Part shown: positions 26,477-35,452 of the stretch, in pieces
Numbering within the stretch: the first letter of the stretch is position 1
Layout: each line of letters opens with the position of its first letter
Origin: Eubacteriaceae bacterium
Lineage (GTDB): Bacteria; Bacillota; Clostridia; Lachnospirales; Lachnospiraceae
DNA length: 64,000 nucleotides
NCBI GenBank assembly: GCA_910575665.1
Contig: CAJTFB010000002.1
Location: 1 to 64,000 of the forward strand
Direction of reading: 5' to 3'
The notes under the pieces: generated by a model
What the model was told of the DNA's origin: nothing
What the model saw: only the letters and a program-made list of their open reading frames with translations
Database searches by the model: none
Made by a program: the position numbers and the translations under genes

Positions 26477-26538
26477 AGCAGCCCTCCGTTCTGCAGAGGG
26501 CTGCTAAAAAGGTGCGCGCTTCTCAGCCGCACCTTTTT
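26477..26538 (+). terminator. Double hairpin terminator
   Basis: Two adjacent perfect stems: AGCAGCCCTC (26477-26486) with GAGGGCTGCT (26496-26505), then AAAAAGGTGCG (26506-26516) with CGCACCTTTTT (26528-26538). The A-run before and T-run after make the second a bidirectional terminator between the island and the minus-strand ABC permease gene. The bases just before (from about 26436) resemble the leader of the intact Rpn gene (39540-39600). Confidence 0.8.
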
Positions 26539-26558
26539 AGCTCGATGTTTATTTTACG

Positions 26559-26620
26559 TGGAAGGCACAAGCCATGGCGCCGCCCGCGAACGTGAGAAAC
26601 TCGCAAAGTGTGTTTTTCAT
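26559..26620 (+). repeat. Rpn-downstream repeat, copy A
   Basis: GGAAGGCACAAGCCATGGC, GCCCGCGAA, GTGAGAAACTC and AGTGTGTTT occur here in the same order and spacing as at 40586-40650, downstream of the intact Rpn gene. This is a roughly 60-bp element associated with the 3' side of both Rpn loci. It is either part of the duplicated cassette or a small mobile end. Confidence 0.75.
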
Positions 26621-26634
26621 CGCTATGCTTCCGC

Positions 26635-27435
26635 TTACAGCAGATTCAACTTTTTCTTCAAAATATAATTGGACAGGAAGAAAAATACTACGGAGAAGAC
26701 AACGCTTAAAACCATGGAGAATAAATATACTTGGATGGGCATGCCACCGGTCTGAGTGCTCACAGACATACCGAAGGTTTCCATTCCGGCGGACATGTCT
26801 TTGCCTATCTCTGTGATCATAAAGGGCAGAATTGCCACAATACTTATGATCTGCTGTATCGTATAAAGGGCTGCATAAAATGCCAGAGATGCGATGACAC
26901 GGTGGTCTCTTACCAGCTGTCCCAGAGATATGGAGGTAAAGATCTGTAGGATCGACAGCGCGCAGGAGAGCAGAAATGAAAAAATCTGAATCACCATTAA
27001 TTCATTTTTTCCGTTAAATAGAAAGCGAAACATATCTTTCACGTTAGTGCCTCCTGCTGCGAAGAGGATAGAAATAGAAAAGTATGCCAGGATCAAGGTT
27101 GCTAATGTCCACGCAAATGATACAATGAATTTGCCCAGCAGGATCTGATGTGTCTCAGCGGGAATCGTAAAGGTCAGATACGCTTCCCTGGTGGCAGTTG
27201 TTTTATAAAAGCGCATACTAAGAAAAATATACGGAGAAATAAATACAAAAATAATGCCAAAAACAAGAAGTATGATTCCAAATCCCGAAATAATGGTGAG
27301 GGGCGTTGAGTTATAATGTTTCAGCAGCTGGGTAAATAGGCAGCCCGCCGAGATGAGAAGCGCCAGTCCGATATATATGGGAACAAAAATCCTGTATGTG
27401 GATTTGAATTCGTGTTTCATTATTTTTCCTAACAT
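26635..27435 (-). CDS. ABC-2 type transporter permease
   Basis: A 266-residue membrane protein with six or so hydrophobic helices (for example FVPIYIGLALLISAGCLFT and IISGFGIILLVFGIIFVFIS) and no periplasmic domain, as in the permeases of GntR/YtrA-controlled exporters. Its start overlaps the ATPase gene by 7 bases, with GGGAGG at 27443-27448 as ribosome binding site. It forms an exporter or antimicrobial-peptide-response system with the next two genes; the substrate is unknown. Confidence 0.82.
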   Translation of the reverse strand: MLGKIMKHEFKSTYRIFVPIYIGLALLISAGCLFTQLLKHYNSTPLTIISGFGIILLVFGIIFVFISPYIFLSMRFYKTTATREAYLTFTIPAETHQILLGKFIVSFAWTLATLILAYFSISILFAAGGTNVKDMFRFLFNGKNELMVIQIFSFLLSCALSILQIFTSISLGQLVRDHRVIASLAFYAALYTIQQIISIVAILPFMITEIGKDMSAGMETFGMSVSTQTGGMPIQVYLFSMVLSVVFSVVFFFLSNYILKKKLNLL

Positions 27436-28124
27436 TTGAATACCTCCCTAAACAGTGCATCCACTGATTTATTTTCTTTTTCCCGGATTTCATCCACACT
27501 CTGATGAAGGCGGATCTGTCCATTTTGAAGGAAGACGGCCTCGTCCAGAATGTTTTCCACGTCTGCAATCAGGTGGGTGGAGATAATGACTGTGGAATTT
27601 TCACAATAATTCCCCACAATCGTTTTTAGAATATAGTCTCTGGTAGCAGGATCCACACCTCCAATGGGTTCATCCAGACAGTAGAGGTTGGCATCCCGGC
27701 TCATGGCGAGTACCAACTGAACTTTTTCCAGCGTTCCTTTTGACATATGAGCCAGCTTCATGGTGGTGGCGATGTCAAGTTTTTTCAACATATCTTCCGC
27801 TTTCTCCTGCTGGAAATCGGCAAAAAAATCCGAAAAGTATTCAAATAAATTATTTACCTTCATCCAGCGGGGAAAGTAGTTGGCGTCTGGCAGATAGGAC
27901 ACATGCTGCTTGGAAATGACGCCGGGACCATAACCTCCGATGTTGATGGTTCCGCTGGTAGGAGCCAGAAGTCCATTGAGAAGTTTCAGCAGCGTGGTTT
28001 TGCCGCTGCCGTTTGGTCCAAGCAGACCAACGATCTTTCCGCATTCCAGTGCGAGATCCACGTTCTGGAGCGCTGTGTAGCCGCCAAATTTTTTTGACAG
28101 CCCTTTGGTCTCTAATAATATCAT
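27429..28124 (-). CDS. ABC transporter ATP-binding protein
   Basis: A 231-residue ATPase with Walker A GPNGSGKTT near residue 34, a signature motif degenerate to MSKGTLEKVQL (S-K-G-T in place of LSGGQ), Walker B LYCLDEPIGGVD and H in ISTHLIADVENIL. The altered signature is typical of YtrB/EcsA-like export ATPases. GGAGGATTATT precedes the ATG. It lies between gntR and the permease, in one operon. Confidence 0.9.
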   Translation of the reverse strand: MILLETKGLSKKFGGYTALQNVDLALECGKIVGLLGPNGSGKTTLLKLLNGLLAPTSGTINIGGYGPGVISKQHVSYLPDANYFPRWMKVNNLFEYFSDFFADFQQEKAEDMLKKLDIATTMKLAHMSKGTLEKVQLVLAMSRDANLYCLDEPIGGVDPATRDYILKTIVGNYCENSTVIISTHLIADVENILDEAVFLQNGQIRLHQSVDEIREKENKSVDALFREVFKC

Positions 28125-28176
28125 AATAATCCTCCATTCTTTCCTTCTTTTCTGTGCATAAAGTCACAGAAAATGT

Positions 28177-28551
28177 TTAATTTGTGGAACAGAAGTCCCA
28201 CTGTGAGGTGACAAAAGCCAGTTGTTCTTCACAGTTAAAACCAAGCCTTCCCAACTCTGTCTTAAACTGGCATAGTTTGGCATTTGCCAGTTCCTCTCTC
28301 ATTGCCTGTATCATGGAAGTATCACTGGTGATCTTTCTTCCATTTGTCCGCTCATTGATGAGCAGCCCTTCTCGTTCTAGTTCGACGAGAGCCCGCTGCA
28401 TCGTATTTGGATTTACATTTGCATTAAGTGCCAGTTCCCGGACAGAAGGGAATGGCTGTCCTGCTTCATATTCACTCGAAAGGATTCGTAATTTGATGTG
28501 CTCGATCAGCTGAATATAAAGAGGTCTGTCATTGGTCAGTTCCCATAACAT
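28177..28551 (-). CDS. GntR-family regulator, YtrA type
   Basis: A 124-residue protein. Residues about 8-75 are a GntR winged helix (RPLYIQLIEHIKLRILSSEY, FPSVRELALNANVNPNTMQR, LEREGLLINERTNGRKIT). The short C-terminal helical tail of about 45 residues is typical of the YtrA subfamily, which represses adjacent ABC transporter genes. It is first in its operon and an inverted repeat overlaps its promoter (28662-28718), which supports autorepression. Confidence 0.9.
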   Translation of the reverse strand: MLWELTNDRPLYIQLIEHIKLRILSSEYEAGQPFPSVRELALNANVNPNTMQRALVELEREGLLINERTNGRKITSDTSMIQAMREELANAKLCQFKTELGRLGFNCEEQLAFVTSQWDFCSTN

Positions 28552-28597
28552 GGATTCACCTCCTTAATATAGATAGCATAGACGCTAGTACCCTTTT

Positions 28598-28639
28598 CTT
28601 AGCTCAACAGCGTGAATTTGAACCCGCCGTTGAGCTAAG
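28598..28639. repeat. Palindrome shared with the terminator at 11038-11091
   Basis: CTTAGCTCAAC (28598-28608) and GTTGAGCTAAG (28629-28639) form a perfect 11-bp stem with a 20-base loop in the gntR leader. The same arm sequence forms the top of the terminator at 11048-11075. There is no T-run here, so it is not a simple terminator. Confidence 0.55.
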
Positions 28640-28661
28640 GGTAAGCCATGTGCTGTATCAA

Positions 28662-28718
28662 TGTATTATTGTATTAATTGATTAACACAATAATACAACA
28701 TAGATTTCTCTTTGTCAA
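28662..28718 (-). promoter_or_regulatory. Promoter and operator of the gntR-ABC operon
   Basis: On the minus strand TTGACA (28718-28713) and TATTAT (28695-28690) are 17 bases apart. TGTATTATTGT (28662-28672) and ACAATAATACA (28687-28697) are perfect 11-bp inverted repeats, and the right arm covers the -10 box. An inverted repeat of this kind over the promoter is what a YtrA-type repressor would bind; binding is inferred. Confidence 0.65.
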
Positions 28719-28731
28719 GTAAAATCAGAAA

Positions 28732-28797
28732 TGTTCTTATAATTCGACAAGAACAACCGGATTTTGCCTTTACTTTTTAAAGGGATAGTGCTAAAAT
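28732..28797 (+). promoter_or_regulatory. Probable promoter of PFOR 1, with upstream inverted repeat
   Basis: TTTACT (28769-28774) and TAAAAT (28792-28797) are 17 bases apart, 61 bases before the PFOR start. Just upstream, TGTTCTT (28732-28738) and AAGAACA (28749-28755) form a perfect 7-bp inverted repeat that could bind a regulator. It does not match Rex or CcpA consensus. Confidence 0.4.
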
Positions 28798-28858
28798 GAT
28801 AGCTAGTGATAATAAATTTTAATGATTTATTAAATTAAATAAGGAGGATTCTATAAAA

Positions 28859-31800
28859 ATGGCTAGAGCAAAACAATCCATGGATGGAAATACAGCTGCC
28901 GCTCATGTCGCTTATGCGTACACAGAAGTTGCTGGTATTTATCCGATCACCCCTTCCAGCCCGATGGCAGACACTGTTGATATGTGGTCTGCAGCAGGAC
29001 AGAAGAACATTTTTGGAAACACAGTTAAAGTAGTAGAGATGCAGTCTGAGGCAGGTGCAGCAGGTACCGTACACGGTTCCCTGGCAGCCGGTGCCCTCAC
29101 AACGACCTTTACCGCTTCACAGGGACTTCTTCTTATGATTCCTAATATGTATAAGATTGCTGCTGAGCAGCTCCCTTGTGTATTTGATGTATCCGCACGT
29201 ACCGTATCGACACAGTCCCTGAATATTTTCGGTGACCACAGTGACGTATACGCATGTCGTCAGACAGGTTTTGCCATGCTTGCTGAGACAAATCCGCAGG
29301 AAGTTATGGATCTTAGCCCGGTGGCACATCTTGCTGCCCTGGAGGGAAAAGTTCCTTTCATTAACTTCTTTGATGGATTCCGTACATCCCATGAGATCCA
29401 GAAGATCGAAAAATGGGACTATGAAGATCTGAAAGAAATGTGTCCGATGGATGCCGTTGAAGAATTCCGTGCCCATGCCCTGAATCCAGAGCACCCGGCA
29501 ATGCGTGGTTCCCATGAAAATGGTGACGTATTCTTCCAGCACCGTGAGGCATGTAACACCGTTTATGATGCATTACCGGCTGTTGTTGAAAAATATATGG
29601 GTAAAGTCAATGAAAAACTTGGCACAGACTATGATCTTTTCAATTATTATGGTGCACCAGACGCTGACCGCGTGATTATCGCGATGGGATCCATCTGCGA
29701 CGTGGCAGAAGAGGTGATTGATTACCTGACAGCAAAGGGTGAGAAAGTCGGACTGATTAAAGTACGTCTGTATCGTCCATGGTCTTCTGAGCACATTCTC
29801 AAAGCAATTCCGAAGACAGCAAAGAAGATTGCTGTACTTGACCGTACCAAAGAGCCTGGTTCTCTTGGCGAGCCTCTTTTCATTGATGTGGCGACGACAC
29901 TTCGCGAGGCAGGCATGAATGATGTCGTGCTGACGGGTGGACGTTATGGCCTTGGTTCCAAGGATACACCGCCTTCATCCATTTTCGCTATCTACAAAGA
30001 GCTGGAAAAGGATGCTCCAAAAGCCCGCTTTACCATCGGTATCGTGGATGATGTGACAAACCTGAGTCTGCCAGAGGTGAAGCCGGCTCCGATCACATCT
30101 GCTCCTGGTACCAAAGAGTGTAAGTTCTGGGGTCTTGGCGGAGACGGTACCGTTGGTGCGAATAAGAACTCCACAAAGATCATCGGTGACCACACAGACA
30201 AATATATTCAGGCCTACTTCCAGTATGACTCCAAGAAGACCGGAGGTATTACGATCTCCCATCTTCGTTTCGGTGACAACCCGATCAAGAGCCCATACTA
30301 TATCAATCAGGCGGACTTCGTTGCCTGCCACAACCCATCTTATGTTGTAAAAGGCTACAAGATGGTACAGGATGTAAAACCGGGCGGAATCTTTATGATC
30401 AACTGCCAGTGGTCTGACGAAGAGCTGAATAAGCATATGCCTGCAGAATCAAAGAAATATATCGCAGATAACAACATACAGCTTTACACCATCAATGCGA
30501 TCGATAAGGCGATCGAGATCGGTATGGGCAAACGTACCAATACGATCCTTCAGTCCGCATTCTTCAAGCTGGCTGATATTATGCCGATCGATGAGGCTGT
30601 TGAGTACATGAAGGCAGCCGCTAAGAAATCTTACTCCAAAAAGGGTGACGCTGTGGTAGAGATGAACTACAAAGCTATCGATGCCGGTGTGGATGCCGTA
30701 CATAAAGTAGAAGTTCCAGCTTCCTGGGCAAATCCAGAAGCAGACGCTCCAGCCAAAGAGCTGACAGGACGTCCAGAGGTAGTGAAGATGGTAAAAGATC
30801 TTCTTGAGCCGATCTCTCTTATGGATGGAGACAGCCTTCCAGTATCTGCATTTAAAGATATCGCCGACGGACAGTTTGAGATTGGTGCTTCCGCTTATGA
30901 GAAACGTGGTACTGCTGTCATGGTTCCACAGTGGGATCCTTCTGTATGTGCTCAGTGTAACAGCTGTGCTTTCGTATGTTCCCATGCTACACTTCGTCCT
31001 TTCATTCTGAATGCAGAGGAAGTAGCAGCCGCTCCATCCCAGATCAAGCTTGCTGATTCCAAGCATGCGACAGCTGAGGGAATGAAGTACACCATGAGTG
31101 TATCTCCTCTGGATTGTATGGGATGTGGTGAGTGTGTGACCGTATGTCCTGCTGCGGAAAAAGGCGCTCTCAAGATGGTTCCACAGGAATCACAGGCAGA
31201 AGAGCAGCCAGTATTTGATTATCTGGTAGAGAATGTTGGAAAGAAAGACATCAAACCGGTATTTACCGATGCTACACCGATCGGTTCCCAGTACAATCAG
31301 CCGCTTCTTGAGTTCTCCGGAAGCTGTGCGGGCTGTGCCGAGACATCTTATGCAAGACTGATCACTCAGCTCTTCGGTGAGCAGATGTACATTTCTAACG
31401 CCACAGGATGTTCCTCCATCTGGGGTGGTCCAGCAGCTACATCACCATACACTGTAAACAAAGACTCCAAACAGGGGCCAGCATGGTCCAACTCTCTGTT
31501 TGAGGACAATGCAGAGCACGGACTTGGTATGTATCTTGGTCAGAAGGTTCTTCGTGACCAGGCAATTGATAAGGTAAAAGAATTGGCTGCTTCCGACAAG
31601 GCTTCTGCTGAACTGAAGGCTGCTGTAGATAAGTTCCTTGAGACAAAGGATGATACAAAGGCAAATGCACCGGCGGCAAAGGCTATGATCGCTGAGATCG
31701 AGAAAGCTGCGGCCGCAGGATGTGATCTTTCCAAAGAAATCCTTGACAAGAAACAGTATCTCGCTAAGAAGTCCGTATGGATCTTAGGTGGTGACGGATG

Positions 31801-32425
31801 GGCTTATGATATCGGTTTCGGTGGATTAGACCATGTACTTGCTTCCGGCGAGAATGTAAATGTTATGGTATTTGATACAGAGATGTACTCCAATACCGGC
31901 GGTCAGGCTTCTAAGGCTTCCAATATTGGTGAAGTTTGTCAGTTTGCTGCTGCTGGTAAAGAGATCGGCAAGAAGAGCCTTGCAGAGATCGCTATGAGTT
32001 ATGGTTATGTATACGTTGCTCAGATCGCTCTCGGCGCAAATCCTGCCCAGGCTGTTAAAGCGATTGCAGAGGCAGAGGCTTACAACGGCCCATCTTTGAT
32101 CATCGGATACGCTCCATGTGAGCTCCACGGAATCGCTAAAGGTGGTATGAACCACTGCCAGGATGAGATGAAGAAAGCCGTTAAGTCTGGTTACTGGAAT
32201 CTCTTTAGCTTCAATCCGGAGCTTAAGGCAGAAGGAAAGAATCCATTTACCCTGACATCCAAAGAGGGTGACGGATCTTATCAGGATTTCCTCAACAACG
32301 AGGCACGTTATACACGTCTTGTTAAGCCATTCCCAGAAAGAGCAGAGAGACTCTTTAAGGAATCCGAGGAGGCTGCAAAGGCACGTTATGAGCATTTGCA
32401 GAAGCTGGTTGAGCTTTATAAATAA
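28859..32425 (+). CDS. nifJ: Pyruvate:ferredoxin (flavodoxin) oxidoreductase, copy 1
   Basis: A single-chain 1188-residue enzyme decarboxylating pyruvate to acetyl-CoA and reducing ferredoxin, central to anaerobic fermentation. The N-terminus (DGNTAAAHVAYAYTEVAGIY, PITPSSPMAD) is the TPP-pyrimidine domain. Ferredoxin-type clusters lie near residue 697 (CAQCNSCAFVCSH) and 753 (CMGCGECVTVCP), and a third set of cysteines is in FSGSCAGCAETSYARL. The TPP-phosphate motif GGDGWAYDIGFGGLDH is near residue 976. The length is normal for the family. AAGGAGG precedes the ATG. A strong terminator follows the gene. Confidence 0.97.
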   Translation: MARAKQSMDGNTAAAHVAYAYTEVAGIYPITPSSPMADTVDMWSAAGQKNIFGNTVKVVEMQSEAGAAGTVHGSLAAGALTTTFTASQGLLLMIPNMYKIAAEQLPCVFDVSARTVSTQSLNIFGDHSDVYACRQTGFAMLAETNPQEVMDLSPVAHLAALEGKVPFINFFDGFRTSHEIQKIEKWDYEDLKEMCPMDAVEEFRAHALNPEHPAMRGSHENGDVFFQHREACNTVYDALPAVVEKYMGKVNEKLGTDYDLFNYYGAPDADRVIIAMGSICDVAEEVIDYLTAKGEKVGLIKVRLYRPWSSEHILKAIPKTAKKIAVLDRTKEPGSLGEPLFIDVATTLREAGMNDVVLTGGRYGLGSKDTPPSSIFAIYKELEKDAPKARFTIGIVDDVTNLSLPEVKPAPITSAPGTKECKFWGLGGDGTVGANKNSTKIIGDHTDKYIQAYFQYDSKKTGGITISHLRFGDNPIKSPYYINQADFVACHNPSYVVKGYKMVQDVKPGGIFMINCQWSDEELNKHMPAESKKYIADNNIQLYTINAIDKAIEIGMGKRTNTILQSAFFKLADIMPIDEAVEYMKAAAKKSYSKKGDAVVEMNYKAIDAGVDAVHKVEVPASWANPEADAPAKELTGRPEVVKMVKDLLEPISLMDGDSLPVSAFKDIADGQFEIGASAYEKRGTAVMVPQWDPSVCAQCNSCAFVCSHATLRPFILNAEEVAAAPSQIKLADSKHATAEGMKYTMSVSPLDCMGCGECVTVCPAAEKGALKMVPQESQAEEQPVFDYLVENVGKKDIKPVFTDATPIGSQYNQPLLEFSGSCAGCAETSYARLITQLFGEQMYISNATGCSSIWGGPAATSPYTVNKDSKQGPAWSNSLFEDNAEHGLGMYLGQKVLRDQAIDKVKELAASDKASAELKAAVDKFLETKDDTKANAPAAKAMIAEIEKAAAAGCDLSKEILDKKQYLAKKSVWILGGDGWAYDIGFGGLDHVLASGENVNVMVFDTEMYSNTGGQASKASNIGEVCQFAAAGKEIGKKSLAEIAMSYGYVYVAQIALGANPAQAVKAIAEAEAYNGPSLIIGYAPCELHGIAKGGMNHCQDEMKKAVKSGYWNLFSFNPELKAEGKNPFTLTSKEGDGSYQDFLNNEARYTRLVKPFPERAERLFKESEEAAKARYEHLQKLVELYK

Positions 32426-32490
32426 TTCATTGGTGACATCAAGCTAGTTCGATGACGCTGATATAATGAGGCACTTTGCCTGTTATACAG

Positions 32491-32530
32491 AAAAGTTCTT
32501 TTCAGATATTATTGTCTGAAAAGAACTTTT
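32491..32530 (+). terminator. Intrinsic terminator of PFOR 1
   Basis: Perfect 16-bp stem, 32491-32506 with 32515-32530, 8-base loop; the right arm ends in TTTT and TTCTGT follows. Because the left arm starts with AAAA it may work in both directions. Confidence 0.9.
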
Positions 32531-32564
32531 TCTGTAAATACACCCGTTTTAGGAGGGAAAAAAT

Positions 32565-32978
32565 ATGTGGTTTGTCTTTGCTGTGCTGTCAGCGGTCTTT
32601 GCAGCGCTGACTTCGATCCTTGCGAAGATCGGTATACATGGTGTCCATTCCAATCTTGCCACAGCGCTTCGCACGATCGTTGTGCTGGCTATGGCATGGG
32701 GGATGGTATTTTTGACCCATGCCCAAAAAGGGCTTCCGGACATCACTAGAAAGAGCTGGCTGTTTCTTATCTTATCTGGTCTGGCGACGGGAGCATCGTG
32801 GCTGTGTTACTATAAGGCGCTGCAGGTGGGAGAGACTTCCAAAGTGGCGGCGGTGGATAAACTCAGTGTGGTGATCACACTATTGCTGGCGGTGGTTTTT
32901 CTTCATGAGGAGTTTACAGTGAAATCCCTTCTTGGATGTGTTTTGATCGGGGCAGGCACACTGTGTATGGTGCTTTAG
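32565..32978 (+). CDS. Small EamA-family transporter (single domain)
   Basis: A 137-residue membrane protein with about four to five hydrophobic helices and one EamA domain (FAALTSILAKIGI near the N-terminus, SGLATGASWLCYYKALQVGE, VDKLSVVITLLLAVVFLHEE). Most EamA/DMT exporters have two such domains; single-domain members work as dimers. GGAGGGAAAAA precedes the ATG. It stands alone between the PFOR terminator and the GH2 gene. The substrate is unknown. Confidence 0.85.
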   Translation: MWFVFAVLSAVFAALTSILAKIGIHGVHSNLATALRTIVVLAMAWGMVFLTHAQKGLPDITRKSWLFLILSGLATGASWLCYYKALQVGETSKVAAVDKLSVVITLLLAVVFLHEEFTVKSLLGCVLIGAGTLCMVL

Positions 32979-33135
32979 ACTGGCAGTGCGTCTCTGATTA
33001 AAAATTCAATTTTTTAAAAAGAAATAATAATTTTCATAAAATTTGTATACCATAACCATTAAGAAAACGTGGGATACGCTGGCATATTTTTGTGCTAAAG
33101 TATCTACAACGGACAAGCAGACGGAGGAATGGGAT

Positions 33136-35379
33136 ATGAGACAAATTTATGAGTTAAATACAAAATGGGCATTTTCCAAAGAAGCCCAGGCAGTTCCAGA
33201 AAAGAAGCCGAAAAACTGGTATGTGGTAAATCTTCCCCATACCTGGAATGCCATTGATGGCCAGGATGGGGGAGCAGATTATTACCGAGGAATCTGTTTT
33301 TATGCCAAACAGGTAAAAAAGAGTGAATTGCCGGAAGGGGATCAATATTTTCTGGAAATTAAGGGGGCCAATTCATCGGCGGATGTGTATGTAAATGGAA
33401 AAAAACTGGCGCATCATGACGGAGGATATTCTACCTGGAGAGTGAATATGACAGATGTGCTCCAGGATAAGAATCTGATTGTGGTGGCGGTGGATAACGG
33501 TAAGAGTGGTTCTGTCTATCCGCAAAATGCCGATTTTACTTTCTATGGAGGGCTTTACCGTGGAGTGAACATCATCGCTGTCAGCCATTCTCATTTTGAT
33601 CTGGAGTATTATGGAGCTCCGGGGATTCAAGTGACGCCGGAGATCTGCGGACAGGATGCCAGAGTGAAGACGGAGGTTTATGTGACCAATGCAAAAGCTG
33701 GGCAGAAGCTTTGTTTTAGAATCCTGGATTCAGAGGGAGAGGTGATTGCCCAGTGTGAAAAAGATGTCAATGAGAATGTGGCAGAACTAGATATTCCGAA
33801 GGTGCATCTGTGGCAGGGAAGAAAAGATCCCTATCTGTATACCGCAGAGGTGACTTTGATGGAGGGAGAAGAGGTACTGGATCAGGTAAGTACCCGGTTT
33901 GGGTGTCGGAGTTTTGAAATCGATGCCGAGAGGGGCTTTATTCTGAATGGGGAAAGTTATCCACTGCGGGGTGTGTCAAGACATCAGGACCGCTGGGGGA
34001 TTGGAAATGCCCTGCTTCCGGAACATCATAGAGAGGATATGGAGCTGATCTGTGAAGTGGGAGCCAATACGATCCGCCTGGCGCATTATCAGCATGATTC
34101 CTATTTTTATGATTTGTGTGATGAAAAGGGAATGGTGGTCTGGGCAGAGATTCCATACATTTCCCACCATATGGAGAGGGGAAGGGAGAATACCATTTCT
34201 CAGATGAAGGAGCTGATCATACAGAATTATAATCATCCGAGTATCGTCGTATGGGGATTGTCCAATGAGATCACGATGTCGGGAAAATCCACAGAGGATC
34301 TGCTGGAAAATCACCGTCTGCTGAATGATCTCGCCCACGAGCTGGATCCCACGAGAAAGACGACCATCGCGGCGGTGTCGATGTGTGATATCCATGATCC
34401 CTATATCCAGATATCCGATGTGGTATCCTATAACCATTATTTTGGATGGTATGGCGGGAATACGTCTATGAACGGACCGTGGTTTGACGAGTTTCACAGA
34501 GAATTTCCGGAGATTCCCATCGGTTGCAGTGAATATGGCTGTGAGGGACTGAACTGGCACAATTCCAATCCAGAACAAGGGGATTACACCGAGGAATATC
34601 AGGCGTATTATCATGAGGAGCTGATCAAACAACTGTTTACCAGGCCCTATCTGTGGGCGACGCATGTCTGGAATATGTTTGATTTTGGTGCGGATGCGAG
34701 AAATGAAGGTGGAGAAAACGGCCAGAATCATAAAGGACTAGTGACTTTTGACCGAAAGTACAAAAAAGATGCTTTTTATGCCTACAAGGCATGGCTGTCC
34801 CAGGATCCCTTCGTGCATATTTGCGGGAAACGCTATGTGGACAGGGTAGAAGAAGTCACGAAAATTACGGTGTATTCCAATCAGCCGGAGGTGGAATTGC
34901 TGGTAAATGGAGAGAGTCTTGGCAAACAGAAGAGTTCGGAACATTTTTTCTACTTTGAGGTGCCCAACAAAGGAGAATCCATGTTAAAGGCAGTCGCAGG
35001 GCAGTGTCAGGATGAGAGCCGGATCCGGAAGGTGGATGAGATGAATCCCGCTTACCGATTGGTGGAGAAGGGTGCTGTGCTAAACTGGTTTGATATCACG
35101 GAACGCGAGGGGTATTACTGCCTCAATGACAAGATCGAGGATGTGATTCATTCTGACGAGGGAATGAAATTCTTCCATAGAATATTGGAAGATGTCGGGA
35201 TGTTTCGTGAGGCGTCCTTTGCAGAGCCGGAAAATATGGAAAAGCTGATTCGTATGATGGGAGGATTTACGGTGATCCGTATGCTGAATACATTGGGTTC
35301 CGTGGGCGATACGATGACCAAAGAGCAGCTGTTGTCTCTGAACGAGCAGCTCAATCAGATTCCGAGAAAGAGCAGCTGA
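33136..35379 (+). CDS. Glycoside hydrolase family 2 (beta-galactosidase-like)
   Basis: A 747-residue cytoplasmic enzyme with no signal peptide: GH2 sugar-binding domain (NLPHTWNAIDGQDGG, GANSSADVYVNGKKLAHHDGG), Ig-like domain, and TIM barrel with the acid/base motif WGLSNEI (Asn-Glu) and nucleophile in IGCSEYGCEG. The segment WNMFDFGADARNEGG and NHKGLVTFDRKYKKDAFYAYK is beta-galactosidase-like, but the adjacent mannonate dehydratase makes a beta-glucuronidase or other uronic-acid-linked activity possible. About 100 C-terminal residues match nothing recognised. ATG 33136 follows GGAGGAATGGG; earlier in-frame codons lack a site. Confidence 0.88.
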   Translation: MRQIYELNTKWAFSKEAQAVPEKKPKNWYVVNLPHTWNAIDGQDGGADYYRGICFYAKQVKKSELPEGDQYFLEIKGANSSADVYVNGKKLAHHDGGYSTWRVNMTDVLQDKNLIVVAVDNGKSGSVYPQNADFTFYGGLYRGVNIIAVSHSHFDLEYYGAPGIQVTPEICGQDARVKTEVYVTNAKAGQKLCFRILDSEGEVIAQCEKDVNENVAELDIPKVHLWQGRKDPYLYTAEVTLMEGEEVLDQVSTRFGCRSFEIDAERGFILNGESYPLRGVSRHQDRWGIGNALLPEHHREDMELICEVGANTIRLAHYQHDSYFYDLCDEKGMVVWAEIPYISHHMERGRENTISQMKELIIQNYNHPSIVVWGLSNEITMSGKSTEDLLENHRLLNDLAHELDPTRKTTIAAVSMCDIHDPYIQISDVVSYNHYFGWYGGNTSMNGPWFDEFHREFPEIPIGCSEYGCEGLNWHNSNPEQGDYTEEYQAYYHEELIKQLFTRPYLWATHVWNMFDFGADARNEGGENGQNHKGLVTFDRKYKKDAFYAYKAWLSQDPFVHICGKRYVDRVEEVTKITVYSNQPEVELLVNGESLGKQKSSEHFFYFEVPNKGESMLKAVAGQCQDESRIRKVDEMNPAYRLVEKGAVLNWFDITEREGYYCLNDKIEDVIHSDEGMKFFHRILEDVGMFREASFAEPENMEKLIRMMGGFTVIRMLNTLGSVGDTMTKEQLLSLNEQLNQIPRKSS

Positions 35380-35452
35380 TTCGACAGGAGTTAATGAAAT
35401 GGAGACTGGCATGTCTGGCCAGTGTAGAATAAGATGGAGGTAGATGGAAGAT

